A stretch of DNA of 64,000 nucleotides, taken from the NCBI RefSeq assembly GCF_009728735.1, contig NZ_CP024636.1, forward strand, positions 2,309,720 through 2,373,719, written 5' to 3'. Positions 1 through 7,926 of this stretch are shown piece by piece; the first letter of the stretch is position 1, and the number at the start of each line of letters is the position of its first letter. Below the pieces are notes generated by a model, which saw only the letters and a list, made by a program, of their open reading frames with translations, made no database searches and was not told the origin of the DNA. The position numbers and the translations under genes are program-made. The stretch is from Pantoea phytobeneficialis (GTDB taxonomy: Bacteria > Pseudomonadota > Gammaproteobacteria > Enterobacterales > Enterobacteriaceae).

Positions 1-677
1 CGTTCTGGTATCACTTCGCCATTCTGTTCGAAGCCTTGTTTATCCTTACCGCCGTGGACGCCGGTACGCGTGCCTGCCGTTTTATGGTGCAGGATTTGGT
101 CGGCACCGTGGTGCCTTCACTTGCCAATAACCGTTCATGGCTCGGCAATATGGCGGGAACCACCGTGGCTGTTGCGGGTTGGGGTTTCTTTGTCTATCAG
201 GGCGTGGTCGATCCCCTGGGCGGCATCAACACCTTGTGGCCATTGTTCGGTATTGGTAACCAGATGCTGGCGTCGATGGCGCTGATTCTCGGCACCGTGG
301 TGCTGTTTAAGATGAAGAAACAACGTTACGCGTGGGTGACGATTCTGCCAACTGCCTGGTTGTTTATCACCTCAATGACCGCCGGATGGCAAAAGATTTT
401 CCATGAAAAACCGTCGATTGGTTTCCTTGCCCAGGCGAATAAGTTCCGCAAAGGTCTGGATGAGGGCGTGATTATCGCACCCGCGAAAACCGTCGCTGAT
501 ATGCAAACCATCGTGTTCAGCAACCAGATTAACGCCCTGCTGTGCGGTTTCTTCATGCTGGTGGCCGTCACCATGTTGATCGCGGCCTTCTTTGTCATTC
601 GCCGTGCCCTGCGCAGTGACGTGCCGACCGTGCATGAGGCACCGGTGTCGCTGCGTAAGGAGGTGCGTAATGTCTGA
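1..677 (+). CDS. cstA: CstA-family pyruvate/peptide transporter, C-terminal part (5' end outside window)
   Basis: This is the 3' part of a large inner-membrane transporter gene; the reading frame is open from base 3 and the beginning lies outside the window. The visible 225 residues start with FWYHFAILFEALFILT, a conserved CstA/BtsT segment, continue with DAGTRACRFMVQDLVG, and contain several hydrophobic helices. CstA and BtsT are proton-coupled pyruvate or peptide uptake proteins induced on carbon starvation. The stop codon overlaps the start of the next gene (ATGTCTGA), so the two are translationally coupled. The same arrangement occurs in both cstA-ybdD and btsT-yjiX, so which paralogue this is cannot be settled from the fragment. 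Confidence 0.9.
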   Translation, partial: FWYHFAILFEALFILTAVDAGTRACRFMVQDLVGTVVPSLANNRSWLGNMAGTTVAVAGWGFFVYQGVVDPLGGINTLWPLFGIGNQMLASMALILGTVVLFKMKKQRYAWVTILPTAWLFITSMTAGWQKIFHEKPSIGFLAQANKFRKGLDEGVIIAPAKTVADMQTIVFSNQINALLCGFFMLVAVTMLIAAFFVIRRALRSDVPTVHEAPVSLRKEVRNV

Positions 678-954
678 GGCGATTTTAGCCTGGCGTAAAC
701 CGGCCGGGCGCTGGCAGATAAATCAGTGTCTGCCGCTGGGCGAGCCGCCGCGCACCCGCTGGCAAAAAATCTGGCGTGGCTTGCAGCAGAGCTTTCGCTT
801 AATGGTCGGCGTACACGATTATCAAAATTATCTACAGCATATGCGTCTGCATCATCCCGAACAGCCCCCGATGAGTGAACGCGAATTTTATCGTTACTGC
901 CTCGACGCCCGCTTTCCCAGCCAGCCAGGAAAATTGGGTAAGTGCCCGTGTTAA
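670..954 (+). CDS. ybdD: YbdD/YjiX-family small protein with extended N-terminus
   Basis: A 94-residue protein whose C-terminal half (from about residue 36, WRGLQQSFRLMVGVHDYQNY) matches the YbdD/YjiX family that always accompanies CstA/BtsT transporters; YbdD and YjiX of E. coli are only about 65-67 residues. The start ATG overlaps the transporter stop by eight bases, and an AGGAGG-like stretch inside the end of the transporter gene serves as ribosome site. The first 30 or so residues have no counterpart in the E. coli proteins. The C-terminal tail ends KCPC, like the CC-ending tails of the family. Function is unknown; it is thought to assist the transporter. Confidence 0.85.
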   Translation: MSEAILAWRKPAGRWQINQCLPLGEPPRTRWQKIWRGLQQSFRLMVGVHDYQNYLQHMRLHHPEQPPMSEREFYRYCLDARFPSQPGKLGKCPC

Positions 955-962
955 TCCTGTTT

Positions 963-988
963 AGCCCCAAATTTTTGGGGCTTTTTCG
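963..988 (+). terminator. Rho-independent terminator after cstA-ybdD
   Basis: A nine-base-pair stem AGCCCCAAA/TTTGGGGCT (963-971 with 974-982) is followed by a run of T. It lies nine bases after the ybdD stop. Confidence 0.85.
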
Positions 989-1110
989 TGCCATTCATTT
1001 ATCTAAACAAAAATATATTTGGATTGCATCTTGTGCTTACGCAAGAGGATGAATACTGTTGCTAAAATAATGAGATACCGCCTGCTGAGAACTCCCTGGA
1101 GGAAGTTTCC

Positions 1111-3096
1111 ATGACCGATGAACAAGGGCAAACGTTGCTATACACCTTGTTTGGCACCACCAGCCCTCATTGGCGTCTGACTGCGGACAGCGATGCTTTA
1201 CATTTTGCCGAAGAGGAAAATGCCCATACCAATCTGGCCGTTCCGCTAACCCCGGCACAGGCGAGTTTGTTGCGCGCCATGACCGTGATTACCTCCAGCA
1301 TCAACCTGACGCTGTCGCTGCATGGCGTACCGGTGCCGATGCATTTTGTCGGTCGTAAAGTGAACCAGGCGACGTGGGCAGGCACCGCATCAGCCTGGGG
1401 AGACACCTCTTCTGTCGCACGCGATTTGACGCTGGGCCTGTCGTTTGCTGAGCAAGTGGTTTCCGAGGCCAACTCGGTGATCGTTATCCTCGACCAACGA
1501 GGTAACATTCAACGTTTTAATCGGTTAAGTGAAGAATACACTGGCCTGAAAGAACACGAAGTGATTGGCCGTAATGTGTTCCAGCTATTCATGACCAAAC
1601 AGGAAGCCCAGGCCTCCCGCCGCAACATCGCCGGATTTTTTCGCGACGGCAACTCTTACGAAGTGGAACGCTGGATCAAAACCAAGAAAGGTCAGCGACT
1701 GTTTCTGTTTCGTAATAAGTTCGTTCACAGCGGCAGCGGAAAAAATGAAATTTTCCTCATCTGTTCAGGAACGGATATTACCGAGGAGCGCCGGGCCCAG
1801 GAGCGTCTGCGCGTGCTGGCCAACACCGATACGGTGACCGGGTTACCCAATCGCAATGCCATCCATCAGCAAATTAGTCTGGCACTTGAGACGGCGAAAG
1901 GCACGCAAACCGGCGTGGTGTATCTCGACTTAGACAATTTCAAGAAGGTGAATGACGCCTACGGGCACATGTTCGGTGACCAGTTACTTCAGGCGGTTTC
2001 GCTGGCGATCCTTAGCTGCCTCGGCAAAGATCAAACCCTGGCACGCCTCGGCGGTGACGAGTTTGTGGTACTGGCAGAAAATACCAGCCAGGCGGCGCTG
2101 GAAGCGATGGCTTCGCGGATCCTCGAACGGCTGCGTCAGCCTTTTCGCATCGGACTGATTGAGGTTTACAGCGGCTGCTCGCTTGGTATCGCCCTTGCCC
2201 CCTTGCATGGCGAAGACCGTGAAAGCCTGATCCGCAATGCCGATACCGCCATGTATCACGCCAAAGAAAATGGTCGCGGTAAGTTTTGCGTGTTTGCCAG
2301 CGAAATGAATCAACGCGTGTTTGAGTATCTGTGGCTGGATACCAATCTGCGTAAAGCCCTGGACCAGGATCACCTGGTGGTGTATTACCAACCGAAAATC
2401 GACCGTGATGGCGAGGTGCGCAGTGCCGAAGCGCTGGTACGCTGGAATTCGCCGGAGCGTGGCCTGGTGCCACCAGGTGATTTTATTGCTTATGCGGAAG
2501 AATCCGGGCTGATTGTGCCGCTGGGGCGCTGGGTGATGCTGAATGTGTTGCAGCAGGTGATTGCGTGGCGCAAAGAAGGGATCTGGTTGCGGGTGGCCGT
2601 GAATGTTTCAGCCAAGCAATTGATTGATCAGAGTATCTATAGCGATCTGAAGCAGGCCCTGATTGAGAGTGGCATCAAGGATTGCCCGATTGATATCGAA
2701 CTGACTGAAAGCTGCCTGATCGAAAACGAAGCCGATGCACTGAAACTAATGAAACAGTTTCAGGAGCTGGGGGCACAGGTGCATCTTGACGATTTCGGGA
2801 CCGGTTACTCTTCCCTGTCACAGTTGGCGCGAGTACCGATTGACGCCATCAAGCTGGACCAGAGTTTTATTCGTAATATCAATAAGCAACCGGTGGCACA
2901 GTCCCTGGTGCGTGCCATTATGGCTGTGGCCAAAGCCCTGGAGTTGCAGGTGATTGCCGAGGGTATTGAAACCAAAGCCGAAGAAAAATTTGTGATGGCT
3001 AACGGCGTCGATGGGCGTCAGGGTTATTTTTACGCAAAACCAATGCCCGCAGACCAGCTCGGGCATTGGCTGGCTAAGCATCCTGCCCGCGTTTAA
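1111..3096 (+). CDS. rpfR: RpfR/PdeR-type DSF-responsive c-di-GMP enzyme (FI-PAS-GGDEF-EAL)
   Basis: A 661-residue cytoplasmic protein, the same length as E. coli PdeR (YciR). It has an N-terminal region of about 95 residues where RpfR proteins carry the RpfF-interaction domain, a PAS domain (about 113-225), a GGDEF domain with intact RLGGDEF (314-318), and an EAL domain with EAL at 440-442. The downstream EAL signature residues are all present: VNVSAKQL, IELTES, DDFGTGYSSL, IKLDQSF, IAEGIE and QGYFYAKP. Both active sites therefore look competent. No RxxD inhibitory site precedes GGDEF. In Burkholderia and Cronobacter, RpfR binds the DSF fatty acid through PAS and lowers c-di-GMP. The convergent rpfF 15 bases downstream supports that role here rather than a plain PdeR. 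GGAGG stands before the ATG. Confidence 0.88.
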   Translation: MTDEQGQTLLYTLFGTTSPHWRLTADSDALHFAEEENAHTNLAVPLTPAQASLLRAMTVITSSINLTLSLHGVPVPMHFVGRKVNQATWAGTASAWGDTSSVARDLTLGLSFAEQVVSEANSVIVILDQRGNIQRFNRLSEEYTGLKEHEVIGRNVFQLFMTKQEAQASRRNIAGFFRDGNSYEVERWIKTKKGQRLFLFRNKFVHSGSGKNEIFLICSGTDITEERRAQERLRVLANTDTVTGLPNRNAIHQQISLALETAKGTQTGVVYLDLDNFKKVNDAYGHMFGDQLLQAVSLAILSCLGKDQTLARLGGDEFVVLAENTSQAALEAMASRILERLRQPFRIGLIEVYSGCSLGIALAPLHGEDRESLIRNADTAMYHAKENGRGKFCVFASEMNQRVFEYLWLDTNLRKALDQDHLVVYYQPKIDRDGEVRSAEALVRWNSPERGLVPPGDFIAYAEESGLIVPLGRWVMLNVLQQVIAWRKEGIWLRVAVNVSAKQLIDQSIYSDLKQALIESGIKDCPIDIELTESCLIENEADALKLMKQFQELGAQVHLDDFGTGYSSLSQLARVPIDAIKLDQSFIRNINKQPVAQSLVRAIMAVAKALELQVIAEGIETKAEEKFVMANGVDGRQGYFYAKPMPADQLGHWLAKHPARV

Positions 3097-3111
3097 CGCT
3101 GAACTGCGAGA

Positions 3112-3978
3112 TTATCCGGCTTTGCGCAAGGATGCGCTATGACGGTTTTGCAGTTGCACCAGACGTTCCATATAAGCAATGTCTTTCGGTTCCAGCGTGA
3201 AGGCATAATCCACCCAATCTTCCGTTATATCCATCAGTTCCGCCCTTGAGAGTTGCAACACGCGCTGACGTGCTTTAAGCATCGCCCGTATGCCATTCAG
3301 TTTGGGACGTAAAGTGTCGATGAAGGTGCGTGTAGTGCGATAGCTGTCACCAGGCTGGAACACTTTGTCGACCAGACCACGGGTTTCATACCACTCCGCG
3401 CTGTGTGACTCCCCTTCACAAATTAACTCTTCAGCCAGCTTCATCCCCGCGCGGCGCGCCACTAACGAGTATCCGCCCATGCCGGGGAACAGGTTAAACG
3501 CAATTTCCGGGAACCCCATGCGTGCGCTGTTTTGCGCCAGAATAAAGTGGTGCGCCAGGGCGGCTTCAAATCCTCCGCCGAGAGCACTACCCTCGATCAT
3601 TGCCAGCGTCACCGCGCCAGTATCAAAGCCTCGGGCGGCTGAATGGATGCAATCCACGCAGGCACGGGCGTAGGCACGCAGAGCTTCGCGCCGGTTGTTG
3701 CGAATGCATTCAACAAAGAAGCGTAAATCGCCCCCGGCGTTAAACATCTGAGGAACTAACGATCCCGTCACCCAGAAATCAATCGGTAAACCGGAACGCT
3801 GCGCCGCGTAGCTCAGGTTCATGATCTCTTCGATTAACTCGTGGTTGAAACTGGGTCGAGGTTGCGCCCGCAGCATCATCCACATGGTGTGACGCCCTTC
3901 TTCATAATAGGCAGCCAGTTGAGTGGTTTGTCCGACTTCGGTGAACAGTCGGCATGTCGGTTGGTTAATCACTGTCAT
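3112..3978 (-). CDS. rpfF: RpfF-type DSF synthase (crotonase family)
   Basis: A 288-residue crotonase-fold protein. RpfF enzymes act on acyl-carrier-protein substrates, dehydrating 3-hydroxyacyl-ACP and then releasing the cis-2-enoic acid by thioester cleavage, which gives the diffusible signal factor. The diagnostic block MIEGSALGGGFEAAL followed by MGFPEIAFNLFPGMG is present. Glu138 and Glu158 have the same 20-residue spacing as the two catalytic glutamates of Xanthomonas RpfF (141 and 161), and AGGDL at 81-85 fits the oxyanion region. An SD-like GAGGATGAG precedes the ATG. It converges on the c-di-GMP enzyme gene with only 15 bases between stops, the pairing seen for rpfF/rpfR in Burkholderia and Cronobacter. 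The chain length of the product cannot be predicted. Confidence 0.9.
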   Translation of the reverse strand: MTVINQPTCRLFTEVGQTTQLAAYYEEGRHTMWMMLRAQPRPSFNHELIEEIMNLSYAAQRSGLPIDFWVTGSLVPQMFNAGGDLRFFVECIRNNRREALRAYARACVDCIHSAARGFDTGAVTLAMIEGSALGGGFEAALAHHFILAQNSARMGFPEIAFNLFPGMGGYSLVARRAGMKLAEELICEGESHSAEWYETRGLVDKVFQPGDSYRTTRTFIDTLRPKLNGIRAMLKARQRVLQLSRAELMDITEDWVDYAFTLEPKDIAYMERLVQLQNRHSASLRKAG

Positions 3979-4081
3979 AGTCTCATCCTCTAGTTATGTG
4001 ATGCGTTAAACGCAATATCAGCGTAATCCAGAGTGAGGCCAGACCAAATGAGAGATTGATTTATAAAGCAAATTCCAGAGA

Positions 4082-4107
4082 TTTCCCCGACACAGGGGTC
4101 GGGGAAA
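4082..4107 (-). terminator. Hairpin after kdgT
   Basis: A ten-base-pair stem TTTCCCCGAC/GTCGGGGAAA with a six-base loop lies 11 bases past the kdgT stop. The T run behind it on the minus strand is weak, so termination is probable but may be incomplete, and some transcripts could read into rpfF. Confidence 0.6.
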
Positions 4108-4118
4108 GATTAGCGGGC

Positions 4119-5102
4119 TTACTTAATAGCGGCGCGTTGGCCCACCGCAGCATGAAAACGCTTAACGCGGCGTGAATAAAGCGCCGTAATGATCGGCACC
4201 AATACTGAAGTGACAATTACTGATGTGGCCACTAAAGCGGTGGCGGCAGGCGCAACCGGTTTAAACTGCGGCAGCATTTCGGCAATCAACACCGGTGTCG
4301 CTACCGCTGCACCAGCGGTGCTGGAGGCAGCAATACCCGCCGTACCATCGCCGCCACCAATCAAGCGATCCGCCAGGATTAACGGAATGCCGGTGATGAT
4401 GATGACCGTAACGCCAAGCAAAATACCGAGCAAACCGGTTTGGGCAATTACCGCTAAATCAATGGTGTTGCCGAGGGCAAAGGCAAAGAACGGAATCAGG
4501 GTGTGCACCGCCTTACCGAAAAACTCACGTAATTCAGGGTCAAGGTTGCCCAGGGCGAAGCCAACCAGGAATGGCAGAACTGCACCCACGAAGACGTGAG
4601 GTTCAAATGAGGCGATACCTGCGGTGCCCAGAATAACCATAGTCATCAGTGGTCCTGATTCGAGCGACATCAGCACAAACGCGCCCGCCTCCTCTTTCGA
4701 ACCATATTGCTGCATGATTGACGCGTACAGGCCACCATTGGTCATATCCATCGCCGCCACCAGCGCCAGGGTGGAAAGACCGGCGAACATGCCCACTTCA
4801 ACGCCATTTTCAGGCATGACGCGCGAGGCAATCGCAGCAACCACCCAGGCAACGGCGATTTTCGTTAATACCAGGGTGCCGGATTTACGCAGCACGGTAC
4901 CGGTGGCACTGAGTTTGATCGATGCCCCCATACAGAAGAACCACACCGCCAGAATTGGCACGGTGCCGGTCATTAATCCATTGGTAAAGGAACCAAAATA
5001 TTTGCCTGCGCCAGGGGAAAAGGTATGGCAAAGCGCGCCGAGAAACAGCGGGATCAACATCATACCGCCAGGAATTTTATCGATTGCACGTTTAATATGC
5101 AT
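4119..5102 (-). CDS. kdgT: 2-keto-3-deoxygluconate permease
   Basis: A 327-residue integral membrane protein with about ten hydrophobic segments that reads like KdgT throughout (start [19 protein letters not shown], internal [29 protein letters not shown]). KdgT is the proton symporter that takes up 2-keto-3-deoxygluconate, a product of pectin and polyuronate breakdown, which then enters the KdgK/KdgA route. No other kdg gene is in the window. A KdgR-like operator lies 111 bases upstream. The length equals the E. coli protein. Confidence 0.95.
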   Translation of the reverse strand: MHIKRAIDKIPGGMMLIPLFLGALCHTFSPGAGKYFGSFTNGLMTGTVPILAVWFFCMGASIKLSATGTVLRKSGTLVLTKIAVAWVVAAIASRVMPENGVEVGMFAGLSTLALVAAMDMTNGGLYASIMQQYGSKEEAGAFVLMSLESGPLMTMVILGTAGIASFEPHVFVGAVLPFLVGFALGNLDPELREFFGKAVHTLIPFFAFALGNTIDLAVIAQTGLLGILLGVTVIIITGIPLILADRLIGGGDGTAGIAASSTAGAAVATPVLIAEMLPQFKPVAPAATALVATSVIVTSVLVPIITALYSRRVKRFHAAVGQRAAIK

Positions 5103-5210
5103 TTGAGTATCACCTGTACTAAGCCAGAGGGAGGTGCGTTATTTGTTGCCGTCAGGCATTACGGGCAAGATACCGGCTCACCACAGGCAAAAAAGTGATC
5201 GCAAATATAT

Positions 5211-5231
5211 TTATGAAACGTTGTTTTATTT
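5211..5231 (-). promoter_or_regulatory. KdgR-like operator upstream of kdgT
   Basis: ATGAAAC-GTT-GTTTTAT (5213-5229) is an inverted repeat with one mismatch and matches the known KdgR box core (ATGAAAC, short spacer, GTTTCAT). It sits in an A+T-rich stretch 111 bases before the kdgT start, as expected for pectin-regulon control. The match is by eye only. Confidence 0.6.
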
Positions 5232-5291
5232 TTATTGGATTATCATTTTATTTTTTGATCAGCGTCGCCATACCAGTTGGTTGAAGGCAAC

Positions 5292-5313
5292 AAAAAAGGC
5301 GCCAGATGGCGCC
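5292..5313 (-). terminator. Rho-independent terminator after araD-like gene
   Basis: Read on the minus strand, GGCGCC-ATCT-GGCGCC is followed directly by six T residues. It starts 34 bases past the stop codon of the epimerase gene. Confidence 0.85.
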
Positions 5314-5346
5314 TGAAAGAGCTGCGCGATCAAGCGCGCCTGTTTA

Positions 5347-6045
5347 TCACTTCTGCCCATACCAGGCGTTTTTGCCGTGTTTGCGCAGGTAATGCAGATC
5401 AAGCAACGTTTGCGAAATCGGTGGGAGTGCCTGGTGTAGTTGCTCGGTATGCAACGCCATATATGCGACCTCCTCCAGCACCACCGCGCTGTGCACTGCC
5501 GCATCCGCATCTTTCCCCCAGGCAAAAGGGCCATGCGAATTCACCAGCACCGCCGGAATCGCGGTGGGCGATATTTCGCGCTTAGCGAAGGTTTCGATAA
5601 TCACCTGTCCGGTATTCCACTCATATTCCTGCTCGATTTCTTCACGCTGCATAGCCCGTGTGCAAGGAATGGTGCCGTAAAAATCATCCGCATGAGTGGT
5701 GCCCCAGGCGAGAATATCCCGCCCTGCCTGCGCCCAGATGGCAGCATGACGTGAATGGGTATGGACTATGCCGCCAATATCCGGCCAGGCGAGGTACAGC
5801 GCGCGATGGGTGGCAGTGTCAGATGAGGGGCGCATCTTACCCTCGACCACTTTCCCGCTTTCCAGCTCCACCACCACCATATCGTCACGTTTCATATCAA
5901 CGTACTTCACCCCGGAAGGTTTGATCACCAGCAGACCGCTTTCACGATCGAGGGCACTGACATTGCCCCAGGTAAAGGTCACCAGGTTATAACGTGGCAG
6001 ATCCAGATTGGCTTCCAGCACCTGTTGTTTCAGCGCTTCCAGCAT
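5347..6045 (-). CDS. araD: L-ribulose-5-phosphate 4-epimerase (AraD/SgbE/UlaF family)
   Basis: A 232-residue class II aldolase-fold enzyme converting L-ribulose 5-phosphate to D-xylulose 5-phosphate. Visible family marks are [32 protein letters not shown], the zinc-binding [21 protein letters not shown] and [11 protein letters not shown], ending [13 protein letters not shown]. The start at 6045 was chosen because [17 protein letters not shown] aligns with the E. coli AraD start and has GGGAG just upstream; the frame stays open 17 codons further up. It stands alone, without araBA or ula genes, so whether it serves arabinose, ascorbate or another pentose route is open. Confidence 0.9.
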   Translation of the reverse strand: MLEALKQQVLEANLDLPRYNLVTFTWGNVSALDRESGLLVIKPSGVKYVDMKRDDMVVVELESGKVVEGKMRPSSDTATHRALYLAWPDIGGIVHTHSRHAAIWAQAGRDILAWGTTHADDFYGTIPCTRAMQREEIEQEYEWNTGQVIIETFAKREISPTAIPAVLVNSHGPFAWGKDADAAVHSAVVLEEVAYMALHTEQLHQALPPISQTLLDLHYLRKHGKNAWYGQK

Positions 6046-6348
6046 GTTTTTTCTCCCGTTAGATGTGATGGAGAAATTGTGCAAAGCCTGGCGCAAAAGC
6101 GTTATGGAAGGAATCGCTGTAAAAGCTGCTGAAAGTGGCTGAGGGCGTAAAAATGTGGCGTGAATTCGGAGTTTTCCATCTTCGGAAAAATCCCGTAATG
6201 ATTAGACTGTCTCCAGCCAACCACGGGACGATTTTATTGCCCGGTGATGCGGCTATCACGCTGTTTTTGCATGCGGGCTGCGGATTGCAGGCTCAGGGAT
6301 GAGAACCGTTATGAAACCACAGGGTGAAACGATTGCAGGAAACAACAC

Positions 6349-6358
6349 CTATACTTAA
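6349..6358 (+). promoter_or_regulatory. Sigma-S type -10 element of osmB
   Basis: CTATACTTAA stands 37 bases before the osmB start codon and matches the extended -10 preferred by RpoS (CTATACT). osmB is a known osmotic and stationary-phase gene under RpoS and Rcs control in E. coli. No clear RcsB box was recognised. Confidence 0.55.
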
Positions 6359-6394
6359 AAGGTTGTCCCTGTATGTACAATCAAGGAGAAGTTT

Positions 6395-6610
6395 ATGACA
6401 ACAACAATGAAACGTCTGACCGCCGCCGTGCTGGCTACCACCCTGGTTATTGCCCTGAGCGGTTGTTCAAACTGGTCCAAGCGTGACCGCAATACCGCGA
6501 TTGGTGCGGGTGCGGGTGCAATTGGCGGTTCTATTCTGACTAACGGAAGCGCATTGGGCACCATTGGTGGTGCTGCTGTTGGTGGCATTATCGGCCATCA
6601 GGTTCATTAA
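6395..6610 (+). CDS. osmB: Osmotically inducible lipoprotein OsmB
   Basis: A 71-residue lipoprotein precursor. A signal peptide ends in the lipobox LSGC with lipid-anchoring Cys24, followed by SNWSKRDRNTAIGAGAGAIGG, near identical to E. coli OsmB. The rest is glycine-rich (glycine-zipper-like GGAAVGGIIGHQ). It is an outer-membrane-associated protein of unknown exact role, induced by osmotic stress and stationary phase. A good AAGGAG ribosome site precedes the ATG. It is convergent with yciH, as in E. coli. Confidence 0.95.
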   Translation: MTTTMKRLTAAVLATTLVIALSGCSNWSKRDRNTAIGAGAGAIGGSILTNGSALGTIGGAAVGGIIGHQVH

Positions 6611-6655
6611 TTCCGACTACATAACAAAAGGCTTACGCAGCGCATCTACATAAAC

Positions 6656-6676
6656 AGGCCACTCACCGAGTGGCCT
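6656..6676 (-). terminator. Hairpin between osmB and yciH
   Basis: AGGCCACT/AGTGGCCT is a strong stem with a five-base loop, eight bases past the yciH stop. The tail on the minus strand is GTTTATG and on the plus strand GGTCATTT, so it may act in both directions, imperfectly. Confidence 0.6.
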
Positions 6677-6683
6677 GGTCATT

Positions 6684-7007
6684 TCAACCGCCAGCCAGTT
6701 TGACCTTCATGCCTTTAGCTTCAAGCAGCGATTTCAACAGGTCGCGCTTATCGCCCTGAATCTCAATCACGCCGTCTTTCACCGCCCCACCGCAACCGCA
6801 TTTTTTCTTCAGTTCGGCGGCCAGTTTGGTCAGCGCGTCATCATCGAGATCGACACCGGTGATCAGGCAAACACCTTTACCTTTACGACCACTGGTCTGA
6901 CGTTGAATACGTACGATGCCATCGCCTTTCGGGCGTACAGCTTTCTCTTCGGTTGGCGTAATGCGGCCGGTTTCGGTGGAGTAAACCAGCGGATTGTCCT
7001 GAGCCAT
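6684..7007 (-). CDS. yciH: Translation-initiation-factor-like protein YciH (SUI1/eIF1 family)
   Basis: A 107-residue SUI1-fold protein. The core from about residue 30 reads GIVRIQRQTSGRKGKGVCLITG and then LKKKCGCGGAVKDGVIEIQGD, the standard eIF1/YciH signature. In E. coli, YciH influences start-site fidelity of translation and is linked to stress inhibition of translation. Its ATG overlaps the pyrF stop by one base (TAATG), so the pair is translationally coupled. Confidence 0.96.
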   Translation of the reverse strand: MAQDNPLVYSTETGRITPTEEKAVRPKGDGIVRIQRQTSGRKGKGVCLITGVDLDDDALTKLAAELKKKCGCGGAVKDGVIEIQGDKRDLLKSLLEAKGMKVKLAGG

Positions 7008-7714
7008 TAGCCCTCCTGTAAACTTTGCAGAATCTGTTGCAGGGTGGCGGCAGGATCGGCAGATTGGGTGATCGGACGCCCAATTACCATATAATCCACC
7101 CCTGCCTGCTGCGCCTGCTGTGGCGTCATGATACGACGCTGATCACCCGCGTCACTGCCTGCCGGACGAATTCCTGGTGTCACCAGCTTAAAGTCTTTGC
7201 CAATCACCTGTTTGAAATGTGCCGCTTCCTGTGCGGAGCACACCACGCCGTCAAGGCCACAGTCACGCGTCAGGCATGCCAGACGTTCGGCCTGTGCCGC
7301 AGGAGACAAGGTAATACCAAGCCCTTTCAGATCCTCTTCATCCATGCTGGTGAGTACGGTGACCGCAATCAGCAACGGCGCATCTTTACCGTACGACACC
7401 AGCGCCTCACGCGCTGCGTTCATCATGCGTGCCCCACCACTGGCGTGAACGTTAACCATCCATACGCCAAGGTCTGCTGCCGCCGCAACCGCATGCGCCG
7501 TGGTGTTCGGGATATCGTGGAATTTCAGATCGAGGAAGATTTCGAAACCACGATCCTGCAACGTTTTCACCAGCGTTGGCCCAAACAACGTGAACATCTC
7601 TTTGCCCACTTTCAGGCGGCATTGGCTCGGGTCGATGCGATCAACAAATTGCAGTGCGCTGTCGAGATTATGATAGTCGAGTGCCACCAGAATAGGTGAA
7701 GTGGTAACAGGCAT
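7007..7714 (-). CDS. pyrF: Orotidine 5'-phosphate decarboxylase
   Basis: A 235-residue TIM-barrel enzyme for the last step of UMP synthesis. The active-site motif [12 protein letters not shown] supplies the catalytic Asp-Lys-Asp set, with VALDY near the start and the phosphate-binding VTPGIRP and YMVIGRPIT near the end. Length and sequence match enteric PyrF. It is the first gene of a pyrF-yciH pair. The 200 bases upstream, before the lapB stop, should carry its own promoter. Confidence 0.98.
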   Translation of the reverse strand: MPVTTSPILVALDYHNLDSALQFVDRIDPSQCRLKVGKEMFTLFGPTLVKTLQDRGFEIFLDLKFHDIPNTTAHAVAAAADLGVWMVNVHASGGARMMNAAREALVSYGKDAPLLIAVTVLTSMDEEDLKGLGITLSPAAQAERLACLTRDCGLDGVVCSAQEAAHFKQVIGKDFKLVTPGIRPAGSDAGDQRRIMTPQQAQQAGVDYMVIGRPITQSADPAATLQQILQSLQEG

Positions 7715-7899
7715 AACGTTTCCTCAGTTACAGGCACCCGCAGGCGCGTTAGACAAACGGCAAGCATTCTACCTGCGCGACCTGATGACGACAATCACGG
7801 TGCCAGGATTTGTAACCTGTTTGACCGAACCCTGCACGATGCTGGAATGAATAAATAGTTTAGATTTCTAGTATGTTGTAACTATAAAATGACTTTTTT

Positions 7900-7926
7900 T
7901 AGAAAAGACGGCCGTTATTGGCCGTC
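7900..7926 (-). terminator. Terminator overlapping the lapB stop codon
   Basis: On the minus strand GACGGCC-AATAAC-GGCCGTC is followed by TTTTCTAAAAAAAG. The lapB stop (7915-7917) lies in the loop, so the hairpin includes the last codons of the gene. Confidence 0.7.

Noticed and set aside
326-994. 222-codon frame on the minus strand over the cstA end and ybdD
   Set aside because: It covers two well-supported genes and their terminator in the opposite direction.
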